NCBI GenBank assembly: GCA_025453605.1
Contig: JALOPZ010000002.1
Location: 196,631-260,630 of the forward strand
Length of the DNA: 64,000 bases
Reading direction: 5' to 3'
DNA from: Candidatus Margulisiibacteriota bacterium
GTDB lineage: Bacteria > Margulisbacteria > WOR-1 > O2-12-FULL-45-9 > XYB2-FULL-48-7
Under the pieces are notes generated by a model that did no database searches, was not told the origin of the DNA, and saw only the letters and a program-made list of their open reading frames with translations. Positions 1-8,763 of the stretch are shown in pieces (the stretch's first letter is position 1; every line of letters begins with the position of its first letter). The position numbers and the translations under genes are program-made.

Positions 1-215
1 TTACAGTCGGTGTAGAACGGTTTGCCGTGCAGCTTGCCGACCAGCTCTGCCACCGGGCGGACCGCTTCCGGCTTTAAATAGGCGGTATTGCCCGGTTCGC
101 CAAAGTGGATCTTGAGCGCGACCGGCTCGCTGGGGACGATCAACCGGTCAAAACCGGCCGCCAGGCAGAGATCAGCGACCCGGTTGATATCGGCGGAGTG
201 GAAGACCGGGTTCAT
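1..215 (-). CDS. DUF362-type Fe-S protein, N-terminal part only (runs off window)
   Basis: Reading leftwards from an ATG at 215, an open frame runs off the left edge. It gives about 71 residues including VALKIHFGEPGNTAY and KLHGKPFYTDC. The conserved KxHFGExGN...P.Y.TD pattern at the N-terminus is typical of the DUF362 family, whose members usually carry 4Fe-4S cluster motifs further downstream (not visible here). The start overlaps the stop of the uracil-DNA glycosylase gene (ATGA), so the two are probably translated in one operon. The biochemical role of DUF362 proteins is largely unsettled; a redox or Fe-S role is family knowledge, not visible in this fragment. Confidence 0.72.
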   Translation of the reverse strand, partial: MNPVFHSADINRVADLCLAAGFDRLIVPSEPVALKIHFGEPGNTAYLKPEAVRPVAELVGKLHGKPFYTDC

Positions 216-844
216 TGGGAAAGTTCGGAGACTTTCTTGAGGTAATTAAGCGCGTTCTTGACCTCCTGCATGTCCTGCCAGGTCAACCACTTCGGTTTTC
301 CTTTTTCCTTGGACGGATTGCGGAGGAGGTAGGCGGGGTGGAAGAGCGGCATGACCGAGATCTCGGTGCCGGGAAGCTTGAGCCAGGTGCCGCGGATCTT
401 GGTGATCGGTTCGTCGGTTTTTAGGATCGCCTTGACCGCCGGTGAGCCGGCGAGGAGGATGATCTTCGGTTTGACGAAATTGATCTGGGCTTGCAGATAG
501 GGGGCGCAAGCCTCTTGTTCGGCCGCCAGCGGCGCGCGGTTCTCCGGCGGCCGGCATTTGACGGTGTTGGCGATGTAGATATCATCCGGTCTTTTAATGC
601 CGACCGAAGCGAGGATCTGGGTTAAAAGCTGGCCCGAACGGCCGACGAACGGTAATCCCTGTTCGTCCTCTTCCGCTCCGGGGCCTTCGCCGATCAGCAT
701 CAGGTCGCACGGCACAGGACCATGGCCAAACACCACCTTGGTCCGCCCTTTCGCTAATTGGCATTTTTGACAGGTGGCAGCCAGCTTCTCGACCGCTTCG
801 GAGGAGAGGGACAAAAGATCCGTCTCTTGGGAGAATAGGTCCAT
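212..844 (-). CDS. uracil-DNA glycosylase, family 4 (Fe-S type)
   Basis: Removes uracil from deaminated DNA in base-excision repair. The 210-residue protein has the family 4/5 hallmarks: motif GEGPGAEEDEQG (residues 52-63) followed by PFVGRSG, the NTVKCRPPENR segment (93-103), and the C-terminal HPAYLLRNP motif that replaces the HPSP loop of other families. Four cysteines at 25, 28, 97 and 113 match the spacing expected for the [4Fe-4S] cluster. Length is normal for the family. The ATG at 844 has no Shine-Dalgarno but lies 8 nt after a good -10 box, suggesting a leaderless mRNA. The DUF362 gene follows with a 4-nt overlap. Confidence 0.93.
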   Translation of the reverse strand: MDLFSQETDLLSLSSEAVEKLAATCQKCQLAKGRTKVVFGHGPVPCDLMLIGEGPGAEEDEQGLPFVGRSGQLLTQILASVGIKRPDDIYIANTVKCRPPENRAPLAAEQEACAPYLQAQINFVKPKIILLAGSPAVKAILKTDEPITKIRGTWLKLPGTEISVMPLFHPAYLLRNPSKEKGKPKWLTWQDMQEVKNALNYLKKVSELSQ

Positions 845-852
845 ATCTGCAG

Positions 853-881
853 ATTTTAGCAGTAAATCAGTGAATATTCAA
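853..881 (-). promoter_or_regulatory. predicted promoter of the uracil-DNA glycosylase gene
   Basis: On the minus strand TTGAAT (876-881) is followed after 17 nt by TAAAAT (853-858), with an upstream TG making an extended -10 (TGCTAAAAT). The -10 ends 8 nt before the ATG at 844, leaving no room for a ribosome-binding site. The -35 overlaps a 10-bp palindrome TGAATATTCA (871-880). Confidence 0.55.
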
Positions 882-917
882 TTATTCAGGACAATTTTGC
901 GTCCAGCCGGTGCGCCG

Positions 918-1112
918 TTACGCTTTTGGCTTCTGGAAGAACCAGAGATAGGTCAGTTCCAACAGACCAACGGTGTTAATGATCAGGATGGCGATGAACC
1001 AGCCCCGTTGTTCGTGGCGGGCTGCCTGCCAGAGCGCTTTCCCTTTCCAGTAGAGTGACCAGGCAAGGACCAGAATGATCAGGAGCTGTAAATTAAGCGG
1101 CAAGTTTTCCAT
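918..1112 (-). CDS. small two-helix membrane protein, DUF5652-like
   Basis: A 64-residue protein with two hydrophobic segments (about residues 6-21 and 38-58) separated by the short basic loop KALWQAARHEQRGWF. The pattern of a Lys/Trp-rich loop, then GWFIAILIINTVGLLE and a second helix, resembles DUF5652/short inner-membrane proteins found in many uncultured bacteria. Function is unknown. A strong Shine-Dalgarno (GGAGGTG, 4 nt before the ATG) supports both reality and start. It is transcribed away from nnrE; a TATAAT lies upstream at 1130-1135 on the minus strand. Confidence 0.7.
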   Translation of the reverse strand: MENLPLNLQLLIILVLAWSLYWKGKALWQAARHEQRGWFIAILIINTVGLLELTYLWFFQKPKA

Positions 1113-1129
1113 GCGGCACCTCCGGGAAC

Positions 1130-1184
1130 ATTATACCGGAAAAATTCCTAATTCCTAATGCCTAATGCCGAATTGTTGTATAAT
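1130..1184. promoter_or_regulatory. divergent promoter region with four heptamer repeats
   Basis: Between the leftward DUF5652 gene and rightward nnrE, a minus-strand TATAAT (1130-1135) and a plus-strand TATAAT (1179-1184) flank four tandem 7-mers: TTCCTAA, TTCCTAA, TGCCTAA, TGCCGAA (1145-1172). Neither -10 has a clear -35 at 17 nt. The plus-strand -10 ends 8 nt before the nnrE ATG. The repeats could be an operator or simple-sequence expansion; this is inference. Confidence 0.45.
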
Positions 1185-1192
1185 AATTCCGA

Positions 1193-1846
1193 ATGGGGAA
1201 ATTATTGACCGTTAAACAGGCGCGGGCCTTTGATAAATTTGCCCAGGAGAAACTGGGAATACCAGCGCTTATTCTAATGGAAAACGCGGGACGAGGGGTG
1301 GCCGAAGAATCCGCCAGGATGGTTGGCGGCAGCAAAGGTTACGCTGGTGGTTTGGTGGTTAGCATCGTTTGCGGGACGGGAAATAACGGCGGAGATGGCT
1401 TCGTTGCTGCCCGGCATCTTATTAACGCCGGCGCAAAAGTTAAGGTCTACGTCGTCGGACTAAAAGCTAAACTTAAGAACGACCCTAAGCTCAATCTTAA
1501 TATCCTCCTGAAAATGAAGCAGAAAGTAAAATGGGTTAAGTCGGGTAAGGACCTGATCGGTCTTAATAGAGCGACTTTACTGATTGACGCGCTTTTTGGG
1601 ATCGGCCTTAATTCGCCCGTAACCGGCCTCTATCGCCAAGTGATCGCAGCGCTGAATAATGCGAGAGTGCCGATCGTTTCGGTCGACGTGCCGTCCGGTC
1701 TCGACGCCGAGACCGGTAAGATCTTAGGCCTGGCCGTGCGGGCCAAAAAAACCGTCACCTTCGTCGCTCCGAAAAAAGGCTGCTTTTTAGCTGACGGGCC
1801 AAGGCAGTGCGGTCGGATCATTGTCAAGGATATTGGTGTCCGATGA
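1193..1846 (+). CDS. nnrE: NAD(P)H-hydrate epimerase (YjeF N-terminal domain only)
   Basis: Epimerises R- to S-NAD(P)H hydrate so that a dehydratase can repair damaged nicotinamide cofactors. The 217-residue protein matches the YjeF_N Rossmann domain: LILMENAGRGVAEE (27-40), the GTGNNGGDG loop (61-69), LIDALFGIGL and VDVPSGLDAETG. The second, ADP/ATP-dependent dehydratase domain (NnrD) often fused at the C-terminus is absent, so that activity must be encoded elsewhere. The ATG sits 8 nt after a TATAAT and has no Shine-Dalgarno. The stop overlaps the start of the next gene (ATGA), implying co-transcription with the alkD-like gene. Confidence 0.9.
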   Translation: MGKLLTVKQARAFDKFAQEKLGIPALILMENAGRGVAEESARMVGGSKGYAGGLVVSIVCGTGNNGGDGFVAARHLINAGAKVKVYVVGLKAKLKNDPKLNLNILLKMKQKVKWVKSGKDLIGLNRATLLIDALFGIGLNSPVTGLYRQVIAALNNARVPIVSVDVPSGLDAETGKILGLAVRAKKTVTFVAPKKGCFLADGPRQCGRIIVKDIGVR

Positions 1847-2493
1847 AGATCAAAGAAATCGTCGCCTTGCTTAAAAAACAAGAAAATCCCCGTAATATTG
1901 CCGGGATGGCCCGTTTTGGCATTAGGGCGAAAAATACGCTCGGCATCAGCATTCCGGTCCTGCGGGCGCTGGCTAAAAAGATCGGGAAAGACCATCAGTT
2001 AGCCTTTCAATTGTGGCGGACAGAGATCCACGAAGCGCGATTGTTGGCCGGATTTATCGCTGACCCGAAACTGGTGACGGCTAAACAGATGGATTCATGG
2101 GTCAGGGATTTTGATTCCTGGGACATCTGTGATCAGGTTTGTTCGAATCTATTTGATAAGACGCCATGGGCCTATCAGAAAGCTAAGCAGTGGGTAAAGG
2201 ATAAGAGGGAGTATGTCCGTCGGGCCGGGTTTGTCATGATGGCGGTCATGTCCGTGCATGATAAAAAGGCGACGGATAAGCAGTTCCGGCCGTTCTTTCC
2301 CCTGATCGTCAAATACTCGACCGATGAGCGCAATTTCGTTAAAAAAGCGGTCAACTGGGCTCTCCGGCAGATCGGGAAGAGCAAGCCAGGTTTGCAGAAA
2401 ACAGCGGTCGCTTTGGCGAAAAAACTTGCAGCCAGCGACTCTAAAGCCGCCCGCTGGAATGGAAAAGATGCTTTAAGGGAGTTATCTCGTTAA
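1843..2493 (+). CDS. DNA alkylation repair protein, AlkD-like HEAT-repeat glycosylase
   Basis: A 216-residue all-helical protein of the AlkD/AlkC superfamily, which excises N3- and N7-alkylated purines without base flipping. Visible family features are GISIPVLRALAKKIGK near the N-terminus, the SWDICDQVC segment with conserved Trp-Asp, the RRAGFVMMAV helix and the Lys/Arg-rich NFVKKAVNWALRQIGK helix. The ATG at 1843 is chosen because it overlaps the nnrE stop; a longer reading upstream lies within nnrE. It converges on the propeller gene, the two stop codons overlapping at 2490-2493. Confidence 0.85.
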   Translation: MKIKEIVALLKKQENPRNIAGMARFGIRAKNTLGISIPVLRALAKKIGKDHQLAFQLWRTEIHEARLLAGFIADPKLVTAKQMDSWVRDFDSWDICDQVCSNLFDKTPWAYQKAKQWVKDKREYVRRAGFVMMAVMSVHDKKATDKQFRPFFPLIVKYSTDERNFVKKAVNWALRQIGKSKPGLQKTAVALAKKLAASDSKAARWNGKDALRELSR

Positions 2494-3608
2494 GGGACGA
2501 GCTTCCCGGGCTTTAACGGTTTCGCCACTGTTTCTGATGTCACGACATTTCCCGCGGTGACGGTGGTCACCACCGGCTGGCTGTTGATGAACGGCTGGGC
2601 TAGCTCCATCCGCCAGATGTTCCAGCTCCCGCCCAGGAAAGAGTGGAAATATATGTATTTGCCGTCGGGCGAGCAGGAGGGGGCGCCGTCGTAGCAATCC
2701 TGCGCGGTCAGCTGGGTCAGCTCGGTGCCGTCGGTCTTGATGCTCCAGATATCATAGTTGCCTGCCTGGTTGGAGCCGAAGACCAACCGGCCGTCCGGCG
2801 TCCAGCTCGGTTCGATGCAGTTGTATTCGCCGTTGGTGATCTGCGTCTGGTTGGCGCCGTCGGCGTCCATCAGCCAGATCTGATAATTCTTGCCGGTCTG
2901 TTTGTAGAAAGCGATCCTCTTACCGTCGGGCGACCAGGTCGGCTTGATCCCCTCGTAGAACTGGGTCAGGTTGCGGCCGTCGATGTCGACCATCCAGATT
3001 GAAGGCATCTCGCCCCAAAGGCTGAAAACCTTCCAGCGCGCCCCGTAGTCGATCACCGAGAGCGGCTGGAGATAAGGTTTGGCGAAGGTGTTATAAACGA
3101 CTTTTTTGCCATCGGCGGAAACGTCGGGCATCAGGTCGGTCAGCGAGCTGGAGGTCAGCTGGATGACGCCGCCTTTGCCGGAGGCATCGCAGATCCAGAT
3201 CTTTTCGCCGCCCAGCCGGTCCGAATTAAAGATGACTTTCGATTCGTTGACGAAACTGGGATTCTCGTTATTGCTCTTGTCGCTGGTAACGGTCCGGAAC
3301 GAGTAGCCATTGGTGATGTAGAGGTTGAAACTGCCGGGATTGATCGGGTTCCCCTGGTCGTCCTTGGCCTGGTCCTTGTTCGGCGAAATGGACTGGAAGA
3401 TCACGTCCCCGGTCTTGGACGCTTTGGGATAAACGTTCTGATTGGTCTTGGTGATCTTGACCAGGCTGGTGATCGTCTGGGTCGGTTTCATCACCTGGCT
3501 GGTCCCTTTAAAAATATCCTCGTCCGACGGCGCGCTACCCATGGCGAAAGCGGCGGCGGCCAGCGAAATAAAGAGGGTGGCGGCCAGGGAGCGTGTAACG
3601 ATTTTCAT
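2490..3608 (-). CDS. secreted TolB-like beta-propeller (PD40 repeats)
   Basis: A 372-residue exported protein. It has a clear signal peptide (basic MKIVTR start, hydrophobic stretch ending AAAAFA, probable cleavage before MGSAPSDE). The body carries at least four PD40/WD40-like repeats such as SADGKKVVYN, SPDGKRIAFY, TPDGRLVFGS and SPDGKYIYFH, each followed by an IW...DG blade ending (IWLMDADG, IWSIKTDG). This resembles the C-terminal propeller of TolB or DPP-IV N-terminal repeats, but the TolB N-terminal domain is not obvious, so it is not called TolB. Translation has a perfect AGGAGGT Shine-Dalgarno 4 nt upstream, and the promoter is consensus. Confidence 0.83.
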   Translation of the reverse strand: MKIVTRSLAATLFISLAAAAFAMGSAPSDEDIFKGTSQVMKPTQTITSLVKITKTNQNVYPKASKTGDVIFQSISPNKDQAKDDQGNPINPGSFNLYITNGYSFRTVTSDKSNNENPSFVNESKVIFNSDRLGGEKIWICDASGKGGVIQLTSSSLTDLMPDVSADGKKVVYNTFAKPYLQPLSVIDYGARWKVFSLWGEMPSIWMVDIDGRNLTQFYEGIKPTWSPDGKRIAFYKQTGKNYQIWLMDADGANQTQITNGEYNCIEPSWTPDGRLVFGSNQAGNYDIWSIKTDGTELTQLTAQDCYDGAPSCSPDGKYIYFHSFLGGSWNIWRMELAQPFINSQPVVTTVTAGNVVTSETVAKPLKPGKLVP

Positions 3609-3638
3609 GAGGACCTCCTAAAATTATCGACTGGGGGC

Positions 3639-3667
3639 ATTATACTTATGCACAATAATATTGTCAA
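3639..3667 (-). promoter_or_regulatory. consensus sigma70-type promoter of the propeller gene
   Basis: On the minus strand TTGACA (3662-3667) is separated by exactly 17 nt from TATAAT (3639-3644). The 5' leader is about 24 nt and contains the AGGAGGT ribosome-binding site at 3613-3619. This is the only perfect consensus promoter seen in the window and suggests strong constitutive expression. Confidence 0.8.
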
Positions 3668-3750
3668 CGCATGGACACCGTAACAAGGACAAGGTCGCCT
3701 ACGCCGCCTGGTGGCTGTTTGCCCGTCTTGCCGGTTGGAGCGGACTTTAA
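3661..3750 (+). other. possible short coding remnant in the gap before 3794
   Basis: A 29-codon frame opening with TTG ends at a TAA at 3748-3750 and reads as NKDKVAYAAWWLFARLAGW near its C-terminus, which looks more protein-like than chance. It has no ribosome-binding site and overlaps the divergent promoter of the propeller gene, so it may be the tail of a decayed gene. I see nothing else in the gap 3668-3793. Confidence 0.15.
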
Positions 3751-3793
3751 TTGCCCTGAAATATCGCGCTGAATTCACCGATATATATCCGAG

Positions 3794-4417
3794 ATGGATT
3801 TTAACACCACTGCTTTCCGGTCGGTCAGGCCGGTCACCGTCCGGTTAAGCGCCTGGCGTTCGCCGCAACCGCCGGCTTATAGCGAAAAGGGGAACCCGCT
3901 CCGGGCGGTGGTGAATTTTGCCCGTTTCGTTGGGATCAAGACGTTGCCGGCCGCGACGCTGGAAAAATTCCGAAACGACCCGTACTACCGGTACTGTTTT
4001 TATCAGTTGAGAAGCAATTACACTGTCTATCTTGGTCATGACGCCAGCCGGGTCAGCGGCAGATTAAGAGAGCTTCTTTTGTCCCCGGATTCCTTCAATG
4101 ATCGGGACCTGGTATATGGCTTGAAAGAATATTTGAATAATTTCCCCGGTTATCTCCCTGGAGGAGCCTACCGTGTCCAGTACGGCCCGCTGCTGGGGAC
4201 TTTCCCGGTGTTTAAAAAATTCTTTCGGGCAGTTGACGCGCAACTGGGCGAAGCTGGGGCCAGGACCGCCCTGGCCTTGTTCGCGGCGGTGAATCAGGAG
4301 CGTGCTTACGATGGCGAAAGGTACACGGCTAGAGCGGAGTACCTCAAGTTCTGTTTAATGGTTTTTGATCAGCTGGTAGCCAGCGGCCAATTTACCCCGC
4401 AGGAACTCTGGCAGTAG
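3794..4417 (+). CDS. protein of unknown function, 207 aa
   Basis: I do not recognise this protein. It is soluble-looking, with no signal peptide or membrane segment, and is rich in aromatic residues (DPYYRYCFYQLRSNYTVYLG). The middle contains a Gly/Pro-rich stretch (NFPGYLPGGAYRVQYGP), and the C-terminal half looks helical. Codon use is like the neighbours and the frame is open throughout, which supports reality. No Shine-Dalgarno precedes the ATG; AT-rich TATATAT at 3782-3788 might be a -10 element but spacing is uncertain. It stands alone between the propeller gene (divergent) and cimA (same strand, own promoter). Confidence 0.6.
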   Translation: MDFNTTAFRSVRPVTVRLSAWRSPQPPAYSEKGNPLRAVVNFARFVGIKTLPAATLEKFRNDPYYRYCFYQLRSNYTVYLGHDASRVSGRLRELLLSPDSFNDRDLVYGLKEYLNNFPGYLPGGAYRVQYGPLLGTFPVFKKFFRAVDAQLGEAGARTALALFAAVNQERAYDGERYTARAEYLKFCLMVFDQLVASGQFTPQELWQ

Positions 4418-4447
4418 TTCCATCATGTTCTAGTCCCACCTTCTTTG

Positions 4448-4456
4448 TGTTATAAT
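4448..4456 (+). promoter_or_regulatory. extended -10 promoter directly before cimA
   Basis: TGTTATAAT is an extended -10 element whose TATAAT occupies 4451-4456. At 17 nt upstream the hexamer TTCTAG (4428-4433) is a weak -35. The -10 ends 7 nt before the cimA ATG and there is no Shine-Dalgarno, so the mRNA is probably leaderless. It would drive the cimA-lysA-cdaA-panB-tRNA-aroK-aroB-tyrS unit. Confidence 0.6.
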
Positions 4457-4463
4457 TTCTGTC

Positions 4464-6026
4464 ATGCAGGTCAAACTTTTTGACACCACTTTGCGTGACG
4501 GCGCGCAGACCGAAGGGATTAGCTTTTCGCTGGAAGACAAGCTAAAAATCGCGAGGCTACTCGATGAGCTTGGTGTCCACTACATCGAAGGGGGCTGGCC
4601 CGGTTCCAACCCGAAAGACATTGAATTTTTCAAGGCGATCAAGGACGTTAAGCTTAAGACCGCCCGGATCGTCGCTTTTTCCTCGACCCGCCGCCCCGGC
4701 ATCAAGGTTGAAGACGATAAAAACATCGCGACCCTCTTGGCGGCCGAAACGCCGGCGGTTTCGATCTTTGGTAAAAGCTGGGATTTTCACGTGACCGACG
4801 CCCTCAAAACAACGCTCGAGGAAAACCTGGCGATGATCAGTGAGACGATCGCCTATGCCAAACAAGCGGGGAAGGAGGTCATCTTTGACGCCGAGCATTT
4901 CTTTGACGGGTATAAAGCTAATCCGGCGTATGCGCTTAAGGTTTTAAAGACGGCGGAAGAGGCGGGGGCCGATCTCCTTTGCCTCTGCGATACGAATGGC
5001 GGAACGCTCGCCTTCCAGGCCGAGATCATCTTGAATGAGATCAAAACCAAGATCAAAACTCCGTTCGGCATCCACGCCCATAACGATTCGGATTGCGCCG
5101 TCTCGGTCTCCGGCATGGCGGTCTACTGCGGGGCGACCCAGGTCCAAGGGACGATCAACGGGTTGGGGGAGCGCTGCGGTAATGCCAATCTTTGCTCGAT
5201 CATTCCGTTGTTAAAGCTGAAGATCGGCGCGGAGTGCGTCAGCGACGAACAGCTGCAGAAATTGACTGAGATCTCCCGCCACATTGCCGAGATCGCCAAC
5301 CTGCCGCAATCGGCGCACCAGCCGTACGTCGGCCGGTCCGCTTTCTCCCATAAGGGGGGGATCCACGTCAGCGCGGTCGTTAAGAATCCGGGGACCTACG
5401 AACACATTAAACCGGAGCTGGTCGGCAACGAGCGCCGGGTGACAATCTCCGAGCTCTCCGGGGTCAGCAACCTGCTGGTCAAGGCGGAGGAGTACGGCGT
5501 CGATCTTAAAAAAGAGTCGCCGGAGACCAAAGAGCTGATCCGGACGCTTAAAGAGCTGGAAAGCCAGGGGTATTCGTTCGAAGAGGGGGAAGCCTCGTTC
5601 GAGCTGCTGGTCAAGAAAGCGGTCGGCCGCTATCAGCCCTTCTTTAAGCTCGAGGAGTTCAAGGTCAGTTCGCAGAAAGCGGCGGCCAAACTGTTCAACA
5701 GCTCCGCCCAGGTCAAGGTCAGCGTCAAGGGGAAACATTATGACGCCAGCGGTGAGGGGGACGGCCCGGTCAACGCGCTCGACTCCGCGTTACGCAAAGT
5801 GCTGGAAGATATCTATCCCGCCATCAAAGAGATGAAGTTGACCGATTATAAGGTCCGCGTTCTCGATTCGGCGGCCGGGACCGCCGCCCGGGTCCGCGTT
5901 ATCGTCGAGTCGGCTGACGAAAAGCATGTCTGGAACACGGTCGGCGTCTCCACCAATGTCATTGAAGCTTCCTGGCTGGCGCTGGTCGATTCCCTTGAGT
6001 ATAAACTGTTAAAGGAGAGAACATGA
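4464..6026 (+). CDS. cimA: (R)-citramalate synthase
   Basis: Condenses acetyl-CoA and pyruvate to (R)-citramalate, the threonine-independent entry to isoleucine synthesis. The 520-residue protein has the DRE-TIM barrel hallmarks: DTTLRDGAQ (7-15), the metal-binding HAHND (204-208) and [10 protein letters not shown] LeuA-type dimer regulatory domain follows at about 390-520. Length and the GWPGSNPKD segment fit the CimA (TIGR00977-like) branch better than 2-isopropylmalate or homocitrate synthase, although substrate cannot be proven from sequence. It heads the operon and overlaps lysA by 4 nt (ATGA). Confidence 0.88.
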   Translation: MQVKLFDTTLRDGAQTEGISFSLEDKLKIARLLDELGVHYIEGGWPGSNPKDIEFFKAIKDVKLKTARIVAFSSTRRPGIKVEDDKNIATLLAAETPAVSIFGKSWDFHVTDALKTTLEENLAMISETIAYAKQAGKEVIFDAEHFFDGYKANPAYALKVLKTAEEAGADLLCLCDTNGGTLAFQAEIILNEIKTKIKTPFGIHAHNDSDCAVSVSGMAVYCGATQVQGTINGLGERCGNANLCSIIPLLKLKIGAECVSDEQLQKLTEISRHIAEIANLPQSAHQPYVGRSAFSHKGGIHVSAVVKNPGTYEHIKPELVGNERRVTISELSGVSNLLVKAEEYGVDLKKESPETKELIRTLKELESQGYSFEEGEASFELLVKKAVGRYQPFFKLEEFKVSSQKAAAKLFNSSAQVKVSVKGKHYDASGEGDGPVNALDSALRKVLEDIYPAIKEMKLTDYKVRVLDSAAGTAARVRVIVESADEKHVWNTVGVSTNVIEASWLALVDSLEYKLLKERT

Positions 6027-7279
6027 GCTTGCCGGTGACAGCCAAGACCAATAAAAAAGGCCATCTGGAGATCGGCGGCTGCGACCTGGTCGAACTGGCC
6101 AGGGAATTCGGCACCCCGCTCTACGTGCTGGACGAAAAGACGCTGCGCGACCGCTGCCGCGATTATGGCGACTCGTTCAAACAGGCTTATCCGAACAGTG
6201 AGATCGCCTTTGCCAGCAAAGCGCTCTGCACGATCGGCGTCTCCAAACTGATCGCCAGCGAAGGGCTCGGCTTCGACGTCTCCTCCGGCGGCGAACTGTA
6301 CACAGTATTGAAGGCCGGGGCCGACCCGAAGAAGATCTATTTTCACGGCAACAACAAACCGCCGCGCGAGATCGACGAGGCGCTGGCCGCCGGGATCGGC
6401 CGGTTCATGGTCGATAACGAACAGGAGCTGGGACAGATCGAGCGGGCGGCCGAAAAAATGGGGGTCAGGGCGAATATCATGGTCCGCGTCAATCCCGGGA
6501 TCGAGGCCCACACCCACGAGTTTGTCCAGACCGGCCGGATCGATTCCAAGTTCGGCGTGCCGCTCGATCAGCTGGACAGCTTTCTGGCCGCGGTCAAGAA
6601 GTGTAAAATGGTCCATTTGACCGGCTTTCACGCGCACATCGGTTCGCAGATCCTTGACGTTAAGCCGTTCGTTGAAGAAACCAGACTGCTTCTGGACCTG
6701 ACCTTAAAGTACGGGACCGCGGAGATCGGGCTCGGCGGCGGGATCGGCATTTCCTACCTGCCGGAGCAAAAACCGCCGACCATCCGGGAGTTCGCCGCCG
6801 CGATCGCCGGCGTTCTGCGGGGGAAGACCGAAGCGAAGCTGATCCTGGAGCCGGGCCGGTCGATCGTCGGCCAGGCGGGCGTTACCCTGTACACGGCCGG
6901 CGTCGTTAAAGAGATCCCGGGGGTGCGCAAATATGTCATCACCGACGGCGGGATGGCCGATAATCCGCGGCCGATCCTCTATGACGCGGTTTACGAGGCG
7001 GTGCTGGCCAATAAGGCAAAGGCAGAGGCAGAGGAGAAATACCGGGTCGTTGGCCGGTTCTGCGAATCGGGAGATATCCTGATCAAGGAGGCGTCGCTGC
7101 CGCGCGTGACGCCGGGCGACATCCTGGTGACGACCTGCACCGGCGCTTACAATTACTCCATGGCCTCGAACTATAACCGGGTGCCGCGGCCGGCGCTGGT
7201 CATGGTCCACAACGGCCGGGCGGCCGTAGTCGTGAGGCGCGAAAGCTACGCCGATCTGGTGAAAAACGATGCCGACTGA
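6023..7279 (+). CDS. lysA: diaminopimelate decarboxylase
   Basis: PLP enzyme converting meso-diaminopimelate to L-lysine, the last step of lysine synthesis. The 418-residue fold-type III protein has the PLP lysine in FASKALC (K66), the HAHIGSQ motif, the GGGIG phosphate loop, EPGRSIV and the second-subunit CESGDIL motif. ATG overlaps the cimA stop and has an AAAGGAGAG Shine-Dalgarno 7 nt upstream. The next gene starts 11 nt before its stop, so expression is coupled with diadenylate cyclase, linking the diaminopimelate/lysine branch to c-di-AMP synthesis. Confidence 0.95.
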   Translation: MSLPVTAKTNKKGHLEIGGCDLVELAREFGTPLYVLDEKTLRDRCRDYGDSFKQAYPNSEIAFASKALCTIGVSKLIASEGLGFDVSSGGELYTVLKAGADPKKIYFHGNNKPPREIDEALAAGIGRFMVDNEQELGQIERAAEKMGVRANIMVRVNPGIEAHTHEFVQTGRIDSKFGVPLDQLDSFLAAVKKCKMVHLTGFHAHIGSQILDVKPFVEETRLLLDLTLKYGTAEIGLGGGIGISYLPEQKPPTIREFAAAIAGVLRGKTEAKLILEPGRSIVGQAGVTLYTAGVVKEIPGVRKYVITDGGMADNPRPILYDAVYEAVLANKAKAEAEEKYRVVGRFCESGDILIKEASLPRVTPGDILVTTCTGAYNYSMASNYNRVPRPALVMVHNGRAAVVVRRESYADLVKNDAD

Positions 7280-8066
7280 ACTTCGCTGGCTCGATCTGGT
7301 CGATATCGCCATCGTGGCGGTCATCATCTACTACATCCTCTACTGGCTGCAGGGGACGCGGGCACTCTCGGTCCTGCGCGGCTTTTTGCTGATCCTGGCC
7401 GTCTATATCGCCGGCCGCTATTTTGGCCTCTACACGATCAACTGGCTCTTCGACCGTTTTGCCGCGATCATCGCCCTGATGCTGATCGTCCTGTTTCAGC
7501 CTGAACTGCGCCGGATGCTGGAGCGCTTCGGCCGCGGCCGGATCGTCGGGACGCTCGGCTTTAATCCGGCGCCGCACGGCAGCTACTTTGTCCGCCACCT
7601 GGTCCGGGCGGCGGAACAGCTGGCGGAAGAGCAGGTCGGCGCCCTGATCGTGATCGAGCGGGCGACCGGCCTGAACGAATACCTGGAATCGGGGACCAAG
7701 ATCGACGCCCAGATCTCGGCCGAACTATTTCTGGCCCTGTTCAATACCCGCTCGCCGCTGCACGACGGCGCGGTCATCGTTCAGGGGGAGCGGATCGCCG
7801 CCGCCAGCTGTCTGCTGCCGATCTCAGAAAGCCGCCTGCTCGACAAGCGGCTCGGGACGCGGCACCGGGCGGCGGTCGGAATATCGGAGGTCTCCGACTC
7901 GCTGACGATCGTTGTCTCGGAAAAGACCGGGACGATCTCGCTGGCGGAGAACGGCTACCTGACCCGCTACCTGACCAAAGACCTGCTGGAAGAAAAGCTC
8001 TTTTCCCTCTACAAGACCGAACGGCCGAAGAACGGACTGTTCCCGTGGAAAAAGAGCAAAAAGTAA
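7269..8066 (+). CDS. cdaA: membrane diadenylate cyclase (CdaA/DacA type)
   Basis: Makes the second messenger c-di-AMP from two ATP. The 265-residue protein has three N-terminal membrane segments (about 10-28, 36-52, 62-77) followed by a DisA_N/DAC domain with the catalytic DGA (166-168, in LHDGAVIV) and RHR (198-200) motifs. In Firmicutes cdaA is followed by cdaR and glmM; here it lies between lysA and panB, overlapping both (11 and 22 nt), with no YbbR/CdaR-like gene. c-di-AMP commonly governs potassium and cell-wall homeostasis, which fits a link to wall precursor genes, but that is inference. Confidence 0.94.
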   Translation: MPTELRWLDLVDIAIVAVIIYYILYWLQGTRALSVLRGFLLILAVYIAGRYFGLYTINWLFDRFAAIIALMLIVLFQPELRRMLERFGRGRIVGTLGFNPAPHGSYFVRHLVRAAEQLAEEQVGALIVIERATGLNEYLESGTKIDAQISAELFLALFNTRSPLHDGAVIVQGERIAAASCLLPISESRLLDKRLGTRHRAAVGISEVSDSLTIVVSEKTGTISLAENGYLTRYLTKDLLEEKLFSLYKTERPKNGLFPWKKSKK

Positions 8067-8761
8067 CGGTTAGACGGATCAAAGGGGCGAAGGGAAAACG
8101 GCGGCAGCTCGTCATGCTGACGGCATACGATCAGCCTTTTGCCAGGCTCATCGATGAGGCCGGGGTCGACATTGTGTTGGTCGGAGATTCGCTGGGGAAT
8201 GTCGTGCTCGGCTATAAAAATACCCGGCCGGTCACCATGGCCGACATGGTCCATCATACCAAGGCGGCGGCCAGAGGGGTCAAACGGGCGTTGCTTGTGG
8301 CCGATATCCCTTACCATGCTGTTTCGGTCGCGAACGCCAAACGCCTGATCGCGGCCGGGGCTCAGGCGGTCAAGATCGAAGGGTTAAAAGGGGTCAAAGA
8401 GATAATCAAGGCTGGTGTTCCGATCATGGGGCATCTGGGCTATCTGCCGCAAACGATGGGGAAACCGACGGTTCAGACATCCGGCCGGCTGATCAGACAG
8501 GCCAAAGAGCTGGCGGCAGCGGGGATCTTTGCGCTGACGCTGGAAATGGTCGAGCCGCAGCTGGCGAGAGAGATAACCGAGGCGATCGGCGTCCCGACGA
8601 TCGGTTGCGGTTCCGGCCCGTTTTGCGACGGTCAGGTCGTGGTCACTTACGACCTGCTGGGCCTGAGCGATTGGCAGCCGCGCTTTGCCCGGCCGCGGGT
8701 AGAGTTGAAACAGATCGCGCGGCAGGCGATCAGGGACTATATCGGTTCGGTCAGGGCTTGA
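8045..8761 (+). CDS. panB: 3-methyl-2-oxobutanoate hydroxymethyltransferase
   Basis: Transfers a hydroxymethyl group from 5,10-methylene-THF to 2-oxoisovalerate, giving ketopantoate for pantothenate and CoA. The 238-residue TIM-barrel protein has the family signatures MLTAYDQPFARLIDEAG and VGDSLGNVVLGY, the LVADIPY strand, KIEG and GHLGYLPQ. Likely metal ligands are D48, D87 and E112. It is slightly shorter than the usual 260-280 residues, with a compact C-terminus (IGCGSGPFCDGQV is present). The start lies 22 nt inside cdaA. The tRNA-Arg gene begins 2 nt after its stop. Confidence 0.95.
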   Translation: MEKEQKVTVRRIKGAKGKRRQLVMLTAYDQPFARLIDEAGVDIVLVGDSLGNVVLGYKNTRPVTMADMVHHTKAAARGVKRALLVADIPYHAVSVANAKRLIAAGAQAVKIEGLKGVKEIIKAGVPIMGHLGYLPQTMGKPTVQTSGRLIRQAKELAAAGIFALTLEMVEPQLAREITEAIGVPTIGCGSGPFCDGQVVVTYDLLGLSDWQPRFARPRVELKQIARQAIRDYIGSVRA

Positions 8762-8763
8762 TT

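Noticed and set aside
2490..3608. TolB of the Tol-Pal system
   Set aside because: Propeller repeats and signal peptide fit, but the TolB N-terminal domain is not recognisable and no tolA/tolQ/tolR/pal genes are adjacent.
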